A stretch of DNA of 64,000 nucleotides. It comes from JALYGJ01 sp963781705 (GTDB taxonomy: Bacteria; Chloroflexota; Limnocylindria; Limnocylindrales; CSP1-4). The notes beneath the pieces were generated by a model that worked only from the letters and a program-made list of their open reading frames with translations, had not been told where the DNA came from and searched no databases. This document shows positions 53,801 to 61,099 of this stretch, one piece after another (the stretch's first letter is position 1; each line of letters starts with the position of its first letter). The stretch spans positions 372,001 through 436,000 of the forward strand of contig CAWAGP010000001.1 in the NCBI GenBank assembly GCA_963781705.1, written 5' to 3'. Position numbers and translations under genes: made by a program.

Positions 53801-54531
53801 CCGGTGCCGCCGACCTCGCGGCGCGCCTCACGATCTGCCGTCTTGCGGCCCGCCTCCGGGCCGCTGTTGACGAGGTCGCGGCGCACCAGCTTGACCTGCC
53901 AGGACGTGCCTTCCAGCTCGCGCCGGCGCAGTTCCTCGATCGCCTTTTCGAACTTGCCCGCACCATGGCGCAGCTCGAATGCCTGGCGCCGCGCATGGGC
54001 GAAGGCGAGGTACTCGGCCGGCGTGACCAGCTCGTCCTTGGCACGGCTGATGACCGACGCGAAACGGGCAGCGGCGTTCTGATCGCGCGCCATGGCGTGA
54101 TAGAGGAAGTGAGCGAAGCGCGGCCGCAGCTCGCGCAGCAGCAGCCGTTGGGCGACGCCGTCGAGCACGTCTGCGTTGAGCGCCAGGCCAAGCTCCGCGC
54201 GATGGTCCGACAGGATGCGGTGGCCGAACGAATGGAAGTTATGCACCCACAGCCGGCTTGCCCGCTCCAGCCCGAGCGCCGCTTCGAGCCGGTCCATCAG
54301 CTCCGCCGCGGCACGCACGTTGTAGGTCAGCACGAGGATGTTCTCCGGCTCGAGGTCCGGCTGCGTCGCGAGCAGACGGCGCACGCGTTCGACCACGACG
54401 GTGGTCTTGCCGGTGCCGGCGCCGGCGAGGACCATCAGCGGCCCATCGCCCCACTCGACGGCCGTGCGCTGCTCCGCTGTCAGGGTTATGCCCTGCGACG
54501 CCATGACCGGGACTGGACTCGCTACCGCCAT
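50812..54531 (-). CDS. UvrD/Rep-type DNA helicase fused to a RecB/Cas4-like Fe-S nuclease
   Basis: 1239 aa. Helicase motifs in order: Walker A LAGAGTGKTT (about 35-44), LTYNVRAAAEL, DEFQDANMAQ, GDDDQSIYRFRG, MTVYQAKGLEYEAV and FVAMTRAR. The C-terminal ~270 residues carry a PD-(D/E)XK-like nuclease: SHSQLRLYTECPLQYAF, GHVIHRAFE, IEIVDYKTGQ, with a final CGRCEYRLIC; one Cys in ECP plus these three fit a 4Fe-4S site. This combines helicase and nuclease in one chain, as in AdnA/AdnB- or AddB-like enzymes of double-strand break repair. No partner subunit is nearby. Confidence 0.9.
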   Translation of the reverse strand: MAVASPVPVMASQGITLTAEQRTAVEWGDGPLMVLAGAGTGKTTVVVERVRRLLATQPDLEPENILVLTYNVRAAAELMDRLEAALGLERASRLWVHNFHSFGHRILSDHRAELGLALNADVLDGVAQRLLLRELRPRFAHFLYHAMARDQNAAARFASVISRAKDELVTPAEYLAFAHARRQAFELRHGAGKFEKAIEELRRRELEGTSWQVKLVRRDLVNSGPEAGRKTADREARREVGGTGEAVYWRELTEEQQRLVRGLTPTYLRDAEAYDVQRLIEEAEAYSVYQDALRERGQLDFGEQQLRAIQLLTDRPNILRGYQEQFRHVLVDEFQDANMAQILLLELVGRGPDKPDNVVVVGDDDQSIYRFRGASYAAFEQFRQRFEQPPSWAPDRAPGKVVSQPLLDNRRSTGDILSAASRLIGRNQKRLKHEPLRPTKPPGEPVRLVYAADEQDEADVIVDWIRQVHDELPAPRRWGDIAVLYRKHRHRELIVERLRKQDIPYVVVGGAGLFSVPEVRDVEAALRVAAQPEDSSAFVRLMSAGPWRLDAAEILRVTNAADWDGRPIYNAALDILREGQISVADPPARAAAAAAATPVVPTLWTEADFDESEPETVKQRKSREQRAQWRREELDVRLRVKLERLLELLNQLVPRGQRDGPFGVLEEFLVRTNLLHDLIAVETPDAQRTVLALARFMRFVADWQHAHPRDSLAQFIDYLDVYEDVGGDLDADRLGRLDMEGVQLMTVYQAKGLEYEAVAVPRLVEGQFPDTRDEARLIPVELLKQPPPADFAMDEERRLLFVAMTRARSHLLLSAPQNAGVRSGPSRFVGELSRAVGEFAPVSSEDFEPAAPDDLDVERRAAGPQAEVDSVAQSAAEGAHETTAQLLKLMPVPLAHERRFALRRRAVELIGMLEALAPEDLAGRAALAADLVAVAEEAAATSDEARQDGRDPVTLDVVARHAPAGKTLLELTALPQTFSHSQLRLYTECPLQYAFQRVYRIPVSETPGYFEFGHVIHRAFEVYARARRDAAAAGRPVPGYAALKGAFDEVWRPRAFVDAQAAQHYAARAEPALRRFYDREVARLAEAVDFEAGFTLQLDGEPGEQPVRMYGVIDRIDRHPDGTIEIVDYKTGQSKKQADVDADDQLSAYALATAMGAVLDPATRQPLPAASKLTLYFTESDLAMSTTRTPEQLDAFRQTVLDKARRIRSGDFTAAPDQWRCGRCEYRLICPSRYGAATA

Positions 54532-54811
54532 CTCCCGTCAAGGCTAGCCCGCCGCCGTGCCACCTTGCGCGTCACGCGGAATTGATACTGCGGCCGTGGC
54601 CGTGCCGGTACACGCGCCTCCTGCGCGCCTAGGACCTATCTGAAGTGCGGGCGAAATGGCCAACCGGATATGAGCACCATTCGTAGGACCCGCCACTACC
54701 GGCGCTGGTCGGCCGGCGGGACTCGCGGCAATTTGTCAACCGATCAGGAATAGCGACACTCGCCGTTCGCCGAGCTCATAAACGCGACGCTGCTCGACCA
54801 GGCGATCGCCC

Positions 54812-55636
54812 TCACGAGCCGCGCGCGGCAGTGGGCGCGTGGAATTGCTCGGCGTGGACGTCCCCATCCGGGAAACCGGCCGTTGCCAGCAGGGCCCGGC
54901 AGGCATCGATCATCAGCGGGTTGCCACACAGGTGGACCGTGGACTTGCCAGCGACCAGCTCGCCCCGCTCGAGCATGCTCTCGAGCTGCTGCTCGGCGCG
55001 CCCGACCGCTCCCCACCAGCCGGCGTTGCGCTCGTCGCCTGGGCGAGAGATGGTGGGTCGGTAGTCGAGCGGCAGGCCACGCGTCGCGAGGCTGCCAAGT
55101 CGGCTCGCGTAGGCCAGCTCGTCCGCGTACGACGTGGCGTGGATGAGTCGCGTCTCGACCATGTCCGCGTCGCGATCGAGCGCCTCGAGCATCGCCAGGA
55201 ATGGGGCCAGGCCGGTACCCGAAGCCACGAACGTGCGCGGGCGCCGGTCTGACGTATCAAGCGTGAACAGGCCGCGCGGCGGGCCGACGCGCACCCGGGC
55301 GCCAGCCCGCAGCGACCACAGTCGGCTGCTCAGGCTGCCACCCGGGATGCGTCGGACGAAGAGCTCGATGCGCCGCTGTGTGCCGTCGACCGCCACGATC
55401 GAGTACGGCCGCTGAACCACTTCAGCGCCTTCGATTACGGCGACCGACACGTACTGCCCGGGGAGGAAAGGCAGCAGCGGCGCGTCGAGCAGGAGCCGGA
55501 AGCCGGCCAGGTTGTCGGTGAAATCGGTGCGTGCCATAAGCGTGGCGTTGGGCGCGACCGTGCGCGCCGGACGGACCGCCGGCGGCAGCCGGCGCTCGGG
55601 CAGGCGGCGCTCGGGCAGCGCCGGCAGGACGCTCAT
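54812..55636 (-). CDS. Ferredoxin/flavodoxin-NAD(P)H oxidoreductase family protein
   Basis: 274 aa. The first ~25 residues repeat LPERR (LPERRLPERRLPP), a Pro/Arg arm outside the normal fold. The FAD domain has RPYSI and GGSLSSRLW; the pyridine-nucleotide domain has ASGTGLAPFLAM and CGNPLMIDACR. It is the last gene of the 58.6-54.8 kb redox operon and overlaps the ferredoxin gene by 4 nt, so it probably transfers electrons between NAD(P)H and that ferredoxin. Confidence 0.88.
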   Translation of the reverse strand: MSVLPALPERRLPERRLPPAVRPARTVAPNATLMARTDFTDNLAGFRLLLDAPLLPFLPGQYVSVAVIEGAEVVQRPYSIVAVDGTQRRIELFVRRIPGGSLSSRLWSLRAGARVRVGPPRGLFTLDTSDRRPRTFVASGTGLAPFLAMLEALDRDADMVETRLIHATSYADELAYASRLGSLATRGLPLDYRPTISRPGDERNAGWWGAVGRAEQQLESMLERGELVAGKSTVHLCGNPLMIDACRALLATAGFPDGDVHAEQFHAPTAARGS

Positions 55637-55929
55637 GCCGCCCGTCCCGCCAACACTTCGGACAGCGCCGACCGCGCGACATCGGGGTCGCGGAACCAGG
55701 CGGCGTCGATCCAGGCATAGTCGGCATAGGCGCCGGGCAGCTCACCGGCGGCGTAGATGGCGCTGTTGGGGCAGGCCGTGGCGCAGCTGCCGCACTCGAT
55801 GCAGCCGTCGGGGTCGATGTGGAACTTGCGGTCGAGCCCCGGCTCGGCGCTGATGCAATCGACCGGGCAGACCGACACGCACGACTGGTCCATGTTGTCG
55901 ACGCACGGTTCGGCGATGACGAAGGTCAT
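55633..55929 (-). CDS. Seven-iron-type ferredoxin (3Fe-4S/4Fe-4S)
   Basis: 98 aa with Cys at 9, 17, 21 and 25 and at 43, 46, 49 and 53. The first set, with a wide C-x7-C spacing, and CIECGSC in the second fit FdxA-like 7Fe or 2[4Fe-4S] ferredoxins of GC-rich bacteria. A C-terminal extension of ~40 aa follows. The start overlaps the membrane-protein stop. Likely electron carrier between the reductase and the membrane b-type protein. Confidence 0.92.
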   Translation of the reverse strand: MTFVIAEPCVDNMDQSCVSVCPVDCISAEPGLDRKFHIDPDGCIECGSCATACPNSAIYAAGELPGAYADYAWIDAAWFRDPDVARSALSEVLAGRAA

Positions 55930-56642
55930 GACAGGTCACTCCTTTCGAAGGCGGGTACGCGCTGGGTCCTGGCCGGCTCGAACATGGCCGCCGCGATGCG
56001 GTAGATGAGCAGGAAGGCGACCGCGACCGTCGCGCCGATGTAGCTCCAGGTGGCCCATGCGGTGGGTGTGTCGGTGCCGCTCATGACGCCATGCGCGGTC
56101 GCTCCGACGAAGGCGAGGATGGTCGTGTAGTGGAGCAGTCGCCAGCCGCGCTGGCCCAGGTGGCGACGGACGTAGAAGCTGCCGTAGACGACGAGCATCA
56201 GGTAGAACGCCAGTTGGCCGATGCCCACCCATTCGGCGCGATACGGCCCGGTGAAGGGCACCACCAGTTGGCGCACCGTCTGCGGCACGAACGTGTCCAG
56301 CGCCAGCAGCGCGCCGTGCAGCGCGGTCAAACCGATCGCCGCTGCCGCCAGGTCCTGGTGCAGGGTCAGCGACACGGCCCGATGCGCAACCGCGTCGAGC
56401 AGGCCGCTGGACAACAGCAGGCCGTAGACGATGGACAGCGTCAACGCGCCGTAGGCGAGGAACCCAAGCAAGCGCGTGCCGTACCAGGCCAGGCTCTCCT
56501 GGTGAGCGGCCAGCCAGTCGGCGACGACCGCTATCGCGCCCGGCGCGGTGGCGACGATCACGCCGCCGACGGCCAGCAGGAACAGTCCCCAGCGGAGCGG
56601 CTGGGTGCGCGGACTCAGGCCGCGGTACTTCACGCCAGCCAT
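55926..56642 (-). CDS. Ferric-reductase-like b-type haem membrane protein
   Basis: 238 aa with about six membrane helices. Two helices each carry a spaced pair of His: LTLHQDL with LTALHGALL, and LLHYTTIL with ATAHGVM, which would ligate two b haems stacked across the membrane, as in YedZ/MsrQ/ferric-reductase proteins. The ATG at 56642 overlaps the apbE gene. It would carry electrons from cytoplasmic ferredoxin to an acceptor outside the cytoplasm. Confidence 0.83.
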   Translation of the reverse strand: MAGVKYRGLSPRTQPLRWGLFLLAVGGVIVATAPGAIAVVADWLAAHQESLAWYGTRLLGFLAYGALTLSIVYGLLLSSGLLDAVAHRAVSLTLHQDLAAAAIGLTALHGALLALDTFVPQTVRQLVVPFTGPYRAEWVGIGQLAFYLMLVVYGSFYVRRHLGQRGWRLLHYTTILAFVGATAHGVMSGTDTPTAWATWSYIGATVAVAFLLIYRIAAAMFEPARTQRVPAFERSDLS

Positions 56643-57559
56643 GTTTCGCTCCCGGGCAGCGCCAGCAGCTCGTCGGTGTCGAGCAGCAGGATGGCCGCCT
56701 GGGCCGCCGACGCGGCGAGGAGGGGGAGTGCCGCGTCGGAGCCCAGGATGACGGCCGTCTTGGCGAGCATCTCCGCCTCGCGCGCGGTGGCCGCCACGAC
56801 CGTGGCCTGAACCACGTCCGTCTCGGCCGGCCGGCGCGTGCGCGGATCGATCAGGTGATGAGTGGGCGGACGGCCTTCGGCCGCCCAGCGGTGGACGCTG
56901 GTGCCCGAGGTGGCCACGCCGGCCGACCTGGCCCACGCATCGCCGCCGACAAAGCTCAACGTGGCCAACGGCGGCCGTTCGTCACCACGCGGGTCGACGA
57001 CCTCGATTTGCCAGACCACACCCGGCCCGGCGCGCAGGCTGATGTCACCATCGGCATCGACCGCCGCGCCGGGCCACTCGTCCAACAGGTCGGCGGCCCG
57101 GTCGGCCAGCCAGCCTTTCGCCACGCCGTCGAGGTCGAAGCGGACGCCCGCCGGCCGAACGACCAGCATCTGCCGGCCGTACGGCTCGAGCGCCCAGACG
57201 CCGTGCTCGACGGGTGCCACCGACTCGCCGGCTTGTGCGGCAAGTCGCGCATCGAGCATGGTCACATCGACGACGTGGCCTGATCTCTGGGCAGCCTGGG
57301 CACCCCAGCCGAGAACCGCGGCGAGCGTCGGACGAACCGGCGCGCCGATGTCATCGGTGAGCGCGTTCAGGCTGCACAGGTCCGATTCCGGATCGAAGCG
57401 TGTCAGCCGGTTGGCCCACGCCCGGACCCGCTGGCCGGTGCGGCGCACGTCGGCCCGCGCGGCCTGTTCGCGGCTGGAGTCGGCGAATACCGACACCTGC
57501 AGCGTGCCGCCCATGGCCGGACCGCTCCAGCCGATCAGCTCGTGGCGTTGCGCGTTCAT
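56630..57559 (-). CDS. apbE: FAD:protein FMN transferase (ApbE)
   Basis: 309 aa flavin transferase that attaches FMN covalently to a Thr/Ser of extracytoplasmic redox proteins. Motifs: FDLDGVAKGWLADRA, DADGDISLRAG, SGVATSGTSVHRW and the metal-site HHLIDPRTRRPA. No signal peptide is evident, unusual but known for cytoplasmic ApbE forms. It overlaps both neighbours by a few nt. The substrate protein is expected in the same operon, but no standard FMN-binding domain protein is present. Confidence 0.93.
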   Translation of the reverse strand: MNAQRHELIGWSGPAMGGTLQVSVFADSSREQAARADVRRTGQRVRAWANRLTRFDPESDLCSLNALTDDIGAPVRPTLAAVLGWGAQAAQRSGHVVDVTMLDARLAAQAGESVAPVEHGVWALEPYGRQMLVVRPAGVRFDLDGVAKGWLADRAADLLDEWPGAAVDADGDISLRAGPGVVWQIEVVDPRGDERPPLATLSFVGGDAWARSAGVATSGTSVHRWAAEGRPPTHHLIDPRTRRPAETDVVQATVVAATAREAEMLAKTAVILGSDAALPLLAASAAQAAILLLDTDELLALPGSETWLA

Positions 57560-58152
57560 GGCCGGCCCGACTGGCGCGTGCGCACCGGCGGAGCCGGCGG
57601 CGGCGCTGCCGGCGGGGGATTGGCCGCCGGCGGACGCGCGGCGGGCGGGGGATTGGCCGCCGGCGGACGCGCGGCGGGCGGGTTGGCCGGTGTCGAGTTA
57701 TGCGTGACCACGACGCGCGGCGCCGGCGCGCCCTGGGTGATGACGGTGGCGCCCGGAGGCGCGCTCTGGCCCGGCTTCAAGTGGATGTACTTGGTCACGT
57801 GCTTGACGACGACGTTCGTCTGCGCTGTCTGTGCGCCATTGCCGTTGCCGCCCGCGGGGTTGGCCTGCGGATTGGCATCGGCCGGCGGGGCCGGGGCGTA
57901 AGCGGGCTGGAACAGTCCGACCGCGATGACGCCCATCGCTGCAACTGCGCTGGCGCCGTAGACGACGCGCATCGGGCGCGGATCAGGCCTACCGGGTCGC
58001 GGCGGAGCCGGACGGTCGGCGGGCGGCAAGGGACGCTGCGCCGCGTTCACGGGAGCCGGCAACGGACGTTGTGCCAACTGGCGTTCCGGAACCGGTCGTT
58101 CGGCAGGCGGTCGCTTGGGCGGTAGCTGGCGCTCGCTCAGTCGGTCGGCCAT
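57556..58152 (-). CDS. Proline-rich single-pass membrane protein, possible flavinylation partner
   Basis: 198 aa. Cytoplasmic arm of ~60 residues rich in Arg, Pro and LPxR-like repeats, one membrane helix (about 63-83), an exported domain with VVKHVTKYIHLKPGQ and PGATVIT, and a C-terminal Pro/Ala repeat region with an 11-residue unit. PGATVIT resembles the ApbE target pattern (S/T)GAT-x-x-(T/S), except that Pro replaces Ser/Thr. No recognised domain. The gene is directly upstream of apbE and overlaps it by 4 nt. Confidence 0.7.
   Translation of the reverse strand: MADRLSERQLPPKRPPAERPVPERQLAQRPLPAPVNAAQRPLPPADRPAPPRPGRPDPRPMRVVYGASAVAAMGVIAVGLFQPAYAPAPPADANPQANPAGGNGNGAQTAQTNVVVKHVTKYIHLKPGQSAPPGATVITQGAPAPRVVVTHNSTPANPPAARPPAANPPPAARPPAANPPPAAPPPAPPVRTRQSGRP
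57608..57690. repeat. 33-bp in-gene tandem repeat, about 2.5 copies
   Basis: A unit containing GGGGGATTGGCCGCCGGCGG recurs with a 33-bp period (GATTGG at 57618 and 57651, then a partial copy near 57682). It encodes an 11-residue Pro/Ala repeat at the C-terminus of the proline-rich membrane protein. Confidence 0.75.
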
Positions 58153-58559
58153 CAGTCGCCTCCGCCGCCGCGGTTGTTCTCACCGCCGCGGTTGTTCTGA
58201 CCGCTGCGATTGGACTCGTGCTCGCTGCGATCGGCGCGCTCGTTGGCGCCTTCCGGTTCGCCGCGCGGTGCCGCTGCGGTCGTGGTCGGAGTCGTCGCGG
58301 CTGGTGCGCTCGCGGGACCCGGCCGGTTGACGTGGACGACCGGCGCGGACGGCGCCGGAGCGACGTACACCTTGTCGGTCACGGTCTTGACCTTGGTCGT
58401 CGTGGCGACCTGTGGCGCACTGGTGGGTGCGCTGGCGTCGGCAGCCTGGATGGCTGGCGGCGCGGGCGCCGTCGGGAGTAACCCGGCGGCGCCGAGCGCC
58501 ACGGCGAGAACGGCGGTGGCGCCCAGGCCACCGAGAAGGATTGCCAATCGCTGGACCAT
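58152..58559 (-). CDS. Small exported Ala/Pro-rich protein with Asn/Gly-rich tail
   Basis: 135 aa. An N-terminal hydrophobic segment (LAILLGGLGATAVLAVALG) acts as signal or anchor, followed by TKVKTVTDKVYVAP, similar to the KHVTKYIHLKP segment of the next protein, and a C-terminal charged tail of NNRGGENNRGG type. It is the first gene of the redox operon; the stop TGA shares one base with the next ATG. Function unknown; paired exported partners of the redox chain are possible. Confidence 0.65.
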   Translation of the reverse strand: MVQRLAILLGGLGATAVLAVALGAAGLLPTAPAPPAIQAADASAPTSAPQVATTTKVKTVTDKVYVAPAPSAPVVHVNRPGPASAPAATTPTTTAAAPRGEPEGANERADRSEHESNRSGQNNRGGENNRGGGGD

Positions 58560-58736
58560 CGGTGCTCACCTCGCTCGTTGGTTCGGAGTTGATGCACCAA
58601 GTCTTGGGCGGCTGCATTAGCCCCTCGTAAGCCGCAGATGAGAGTTCGCTCACCAACGAGCGGCCTGCGTGAGCGTTCTCAAAGAAAGGCCGTTCAGCGC
58701 TTGCCAGCACGGCCGCGAAGTGTGTAGATGGGCTAG

Positions 58737-59414
58737 ATGACACGCCTGTTACTGGCCGAGGACGAGCCGCGCATGGCCGACGCCATCCGGCGCGTGCTGG
58801 TCGCCGAGAGCTACACCGTCGACCTGGCGCGCGACGGCACCGACGCGCTCGCTTTCCTGGGCGAGCACGAGTACGAGGTGGTCGTGCTCGATCGCGTGCT
58901 GCCCGATCTGACCGGCATCGACATCCTGCGTGCCATGCGCGCCAAGCGCATCACCACGCCGGTCCTCATGCTCACCGCGTTGTCCGCGCTCGAGCATCGG
59001 GTGGAGGGTCTCGACGCCGGCGCCGACGACTATCTGACCAAGCCCTTCGCCTTCTCCGAGCTGCTGGCCCGGCTGCGCGCGCTGACGCGCCGCTCGCCTG
59101 AGCTGCAGTCAGAGCACGTGCGGGCGGGCGACATCGAGCTCGACCCGGTACGCCACCAGCTAACCGTGGGTGCCAACAGCGAGCTCCTTTCGGCGCGCGA
59201 GTACGCGCTGATGGGCTACCTGATCCGGCACGTCGGCCAGGTCGTGACGCGCCAGCAGATCCTCGATTCGGTGTGGGGCGCCGAGCCCGACGTGTATTCG
59301 AACGTCGTCGACCTGTACATCCACTACCTGCGCCGCAAGCTCGAGGCACTCGGGCGGCGCAACGCACTGCGCACCGTGCGCGGAGTCGGTTATGCGCTTC
59401 GGCCGCAGGCCTGA
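58737..59414 (+). CDS. OmpR-family response regulator
   Basis: 225 aa. Receiver domain with LLAEDEPRM, phospho-acceptor Asp52 in VVLDRVLPDLTG, Thr in LTALSA and Lys102 in YLTKPF; C-terminal winged HTH with SAREYALMGYLI and the terminal VRGVGYAL. It overlaps the histidine kinase gene by 23 nt and is divergent from the redox operon across 177 bp, so it may control that operon. Confidence 0.94.
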   Translation: MTRLLLAEDEPRMADAIRRVLVAESYTVDLARDGTDALAFLGEHEYEVVVLDRVLPDLTGIDILRAMRAKRITTPVLMLTALSALEHRVEGLDAGADDYLTKPFAFSELLARLRALTRRSPELQSEHVRAGDIELDPVRHQLTVGANSELLSAREYALMGYLIRHVGQVVTRQQILDSVWGAEPDVYSNVVDLYIHYLRRKLEALGRRNALRTVRGVGYALRPQA

Positions 59415-61026
59415 CGCGGACCGCCGGGGGGCAATCATCGCGGGCTCGACCGCGACGCCGGCCGAGCGGCTCGTACGGCGGACGACTCTTGGCCTCGCGC
59501 TGACGACGCTGGCGCTCATCGCCGCGCTGCTCGCTGCCGTGGGCGTGATCACCGTCGCCGCGGCCACGCAGGCGTCCGACCAGCTGGTCGATCGCAACCT
59601 CGCCGCCTCGGCGAACACCATGCTGCAGGTCCTGCGACCGACCCCCACGCCGGCGCCCTCGTCCGAACCGACCGGTGGCCCGACCGACGTGCCAACCGCC
59701 GAACCGGAGACGACCGGCGAAGCGCCCGACAACGGCGCCGGCGAGCGCGACGAGGGCGGCGCGCCCACAATCCCGGCGGCCCAGCCCACGCCGGGGCCGA
59801 CTGCGCCGAGCCCAACTCCACAGCCGACGGTGGCACCGACCAGCACGCCGAGCCCGAGTGCCGCCGCCGCCCTCCCGACGGGCGGCACGAGTGGCGGGAC
59901 AACTCCCGCAGAGGAGGATGCCCGGCTGGGCTCATCGGACACCTTCTTCCTGGTGCTCGACACGAATGGCAAGGTGACGGCCAATCCGCAGCGCATCACC
60001 CTGCCGACGCTGCCCGACACGGCCGCCGTGGCCGCCGCCCTCGCCAACGGCGTCGACTGGCGCACGGTCAGCGCGGGCGGCGACCAGGTGCGCCTGCTGA
60101 CCCAGCTCATCACTGATCAGGAAGATCAACCGGTGGGCGTCCTGCAGTCGGGCTTCGTGCTCAACTTCTACGACGAGCTGTCGCGCCAGCTGACGTTCAC
60201 CATCGCCCTGGTCAGCCTGATCGGCCTGCTCGGTGCAGCATTCGTGACGCTGCTCGTGACGCAACGAGCGCTGTCGCCCATCCGCTCGGCGTTCGCAGCG
60301 GAACGGCGCTTCGTGGCCGCCGCCTCGCACGAGCTGCGCACGCCGATCGCGGTAGTGCGCGCGTCGGCCGAGATCCTGCAACGCGAGGAACTGGTCAAAC
60401 CCGACGGCCGGCAGGTCGTCGACGACATCGTCGCCGAGTCCGACCGGCTGGGCCGGCTGGTGGGCGACCTGCTCGCCCTGGCGTCGGCCGAGGCTGGTCA
60501 AATCTCGATCGTGCGCCGCGATCTCGAGATGCGCGTGTTCGTGGCTGAACTGGCGCACCGGGTCGAGAGCATGGCCGCCGCCAGCGGGGTGCGCGTCGAG
60601 GTCGTCCAGGAAGGCACCCAGCTGCCAGCCGATCGACAGCTCATCGTCAGCGCCGACGCAGACCGGATGATGCAGCTCCTGCTCATCTTCATCGACAACG
60701 CGATTGATCATTCGCCGCGCGACGGGGTCGTGCGGCTCGTCGTGCAGCCGGTCATCGAAGCCGGCCGGCCGGCCGTGTCGGTCGGCGTCATCGATCAGGG
60801 GCCGGGCGTGCCGGCGACCGAGCGGGAGCGAATCTTCGAGCCATTCGCGCGCCTCGGCGGCCAGCGCCGCCGAGGCGGAGGCAGCGGCCTTGGCCTGGCC
60901 ATCGCCCGACTGCTGGCGGCGCGCCAGGACGCGACGCTGCACGTCGACGATGCCGTGGGTGGCGGGGCGGTCTTCAGCGTGACGCTGCCCCGGCGCCTGC
61001 CGCGTAAGTCGCCGACCGCGGCGTAA
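59392..61026 (+). CDS. Sensor histidine kinase with long Pro/Ser/Thr-rich extracytoplasmic loop
   Basis: 544 aa. First membrane helix about 33-56, extracytoplasmic region to about 265 whose residues 82-175 are a low-complexity Pro/Thr/Ser spacer (PTPTPAPSS and similar), second helix about 268-290. The HisKA phosphosite is His313 in ASHELRTPIA; ATP-binding boxes read IDNAIDHSP, DQGPGVP and GSGLGLAIA. Partner of the upstream regulator. The ligand-sensing part is probably the ~85 residues after the spacer. Confidence 0.92.
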   Translation: MRFGRRPDADRRGAIIAGSTATPAERLVRRTTLGLALTTLALIAALLAAVGVITVAAATQASDQLVDRNLAASANTMLQVLRPTPTPAPSSEPTGGPTDVPTAEPETTGEAPDNGAGERDEGGAPTIPAAQPTPGPTAPSPTPQPTVAPTSTPSPSAAAALPTGGTSGGTTPAEEDARLGSSDTFFLVLDTNGKVTANPQRITLPTLPDTAAVAAALANGVDWRTVSAGGDQVRLLTQLITDQEDQPVGVLQSGFVLNFYDELSRQLTFTIALVSLIGLLGAAFVTLLVTQRALSPIRSAFAAERRFVAAASHELRTPIAVVRASAEILQREELVKPDGRQVVDDIVAESDRLGRLVGDLLALASAEAGQISIVRRDLEMRVFVAELAHRVESMAAASGVRVEVVQEGTQLPADRQLIVSADADRMMQLLLIFIDNAIDHSPRDGVVRLVVQPVIEAGRPAVSVGVIDQGPGVPATERERIFEPFARLGGQRRRGGGSGLGLAIARLLAARQDATLHVDDAVGGGAVFSVTLPRRLPRKSPTAA

Positions 61027-61099
61027 CCCGGCCGCCGGCGGGCCGGCGCTCGACGGGGGGTGCTCGACGGGAGCCGCGCTCACCATCATCATCACGACC

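Noticed and set aside
52102..54585. 827-codon open frame on the plus strand opposite the helicase gene
   Set aside because: Antisense shadow in GC-rich DNA: His-, Arg- and Val-rich with no motif, while the minus strand carries all helicase and nuclease motifs.
57608..57690. Possible CRISPR-like array because of regular repeats
   Set aside because: Copies are directly adjacent with no spacers and encode an in-frame Pro/Ala peptide repeat.
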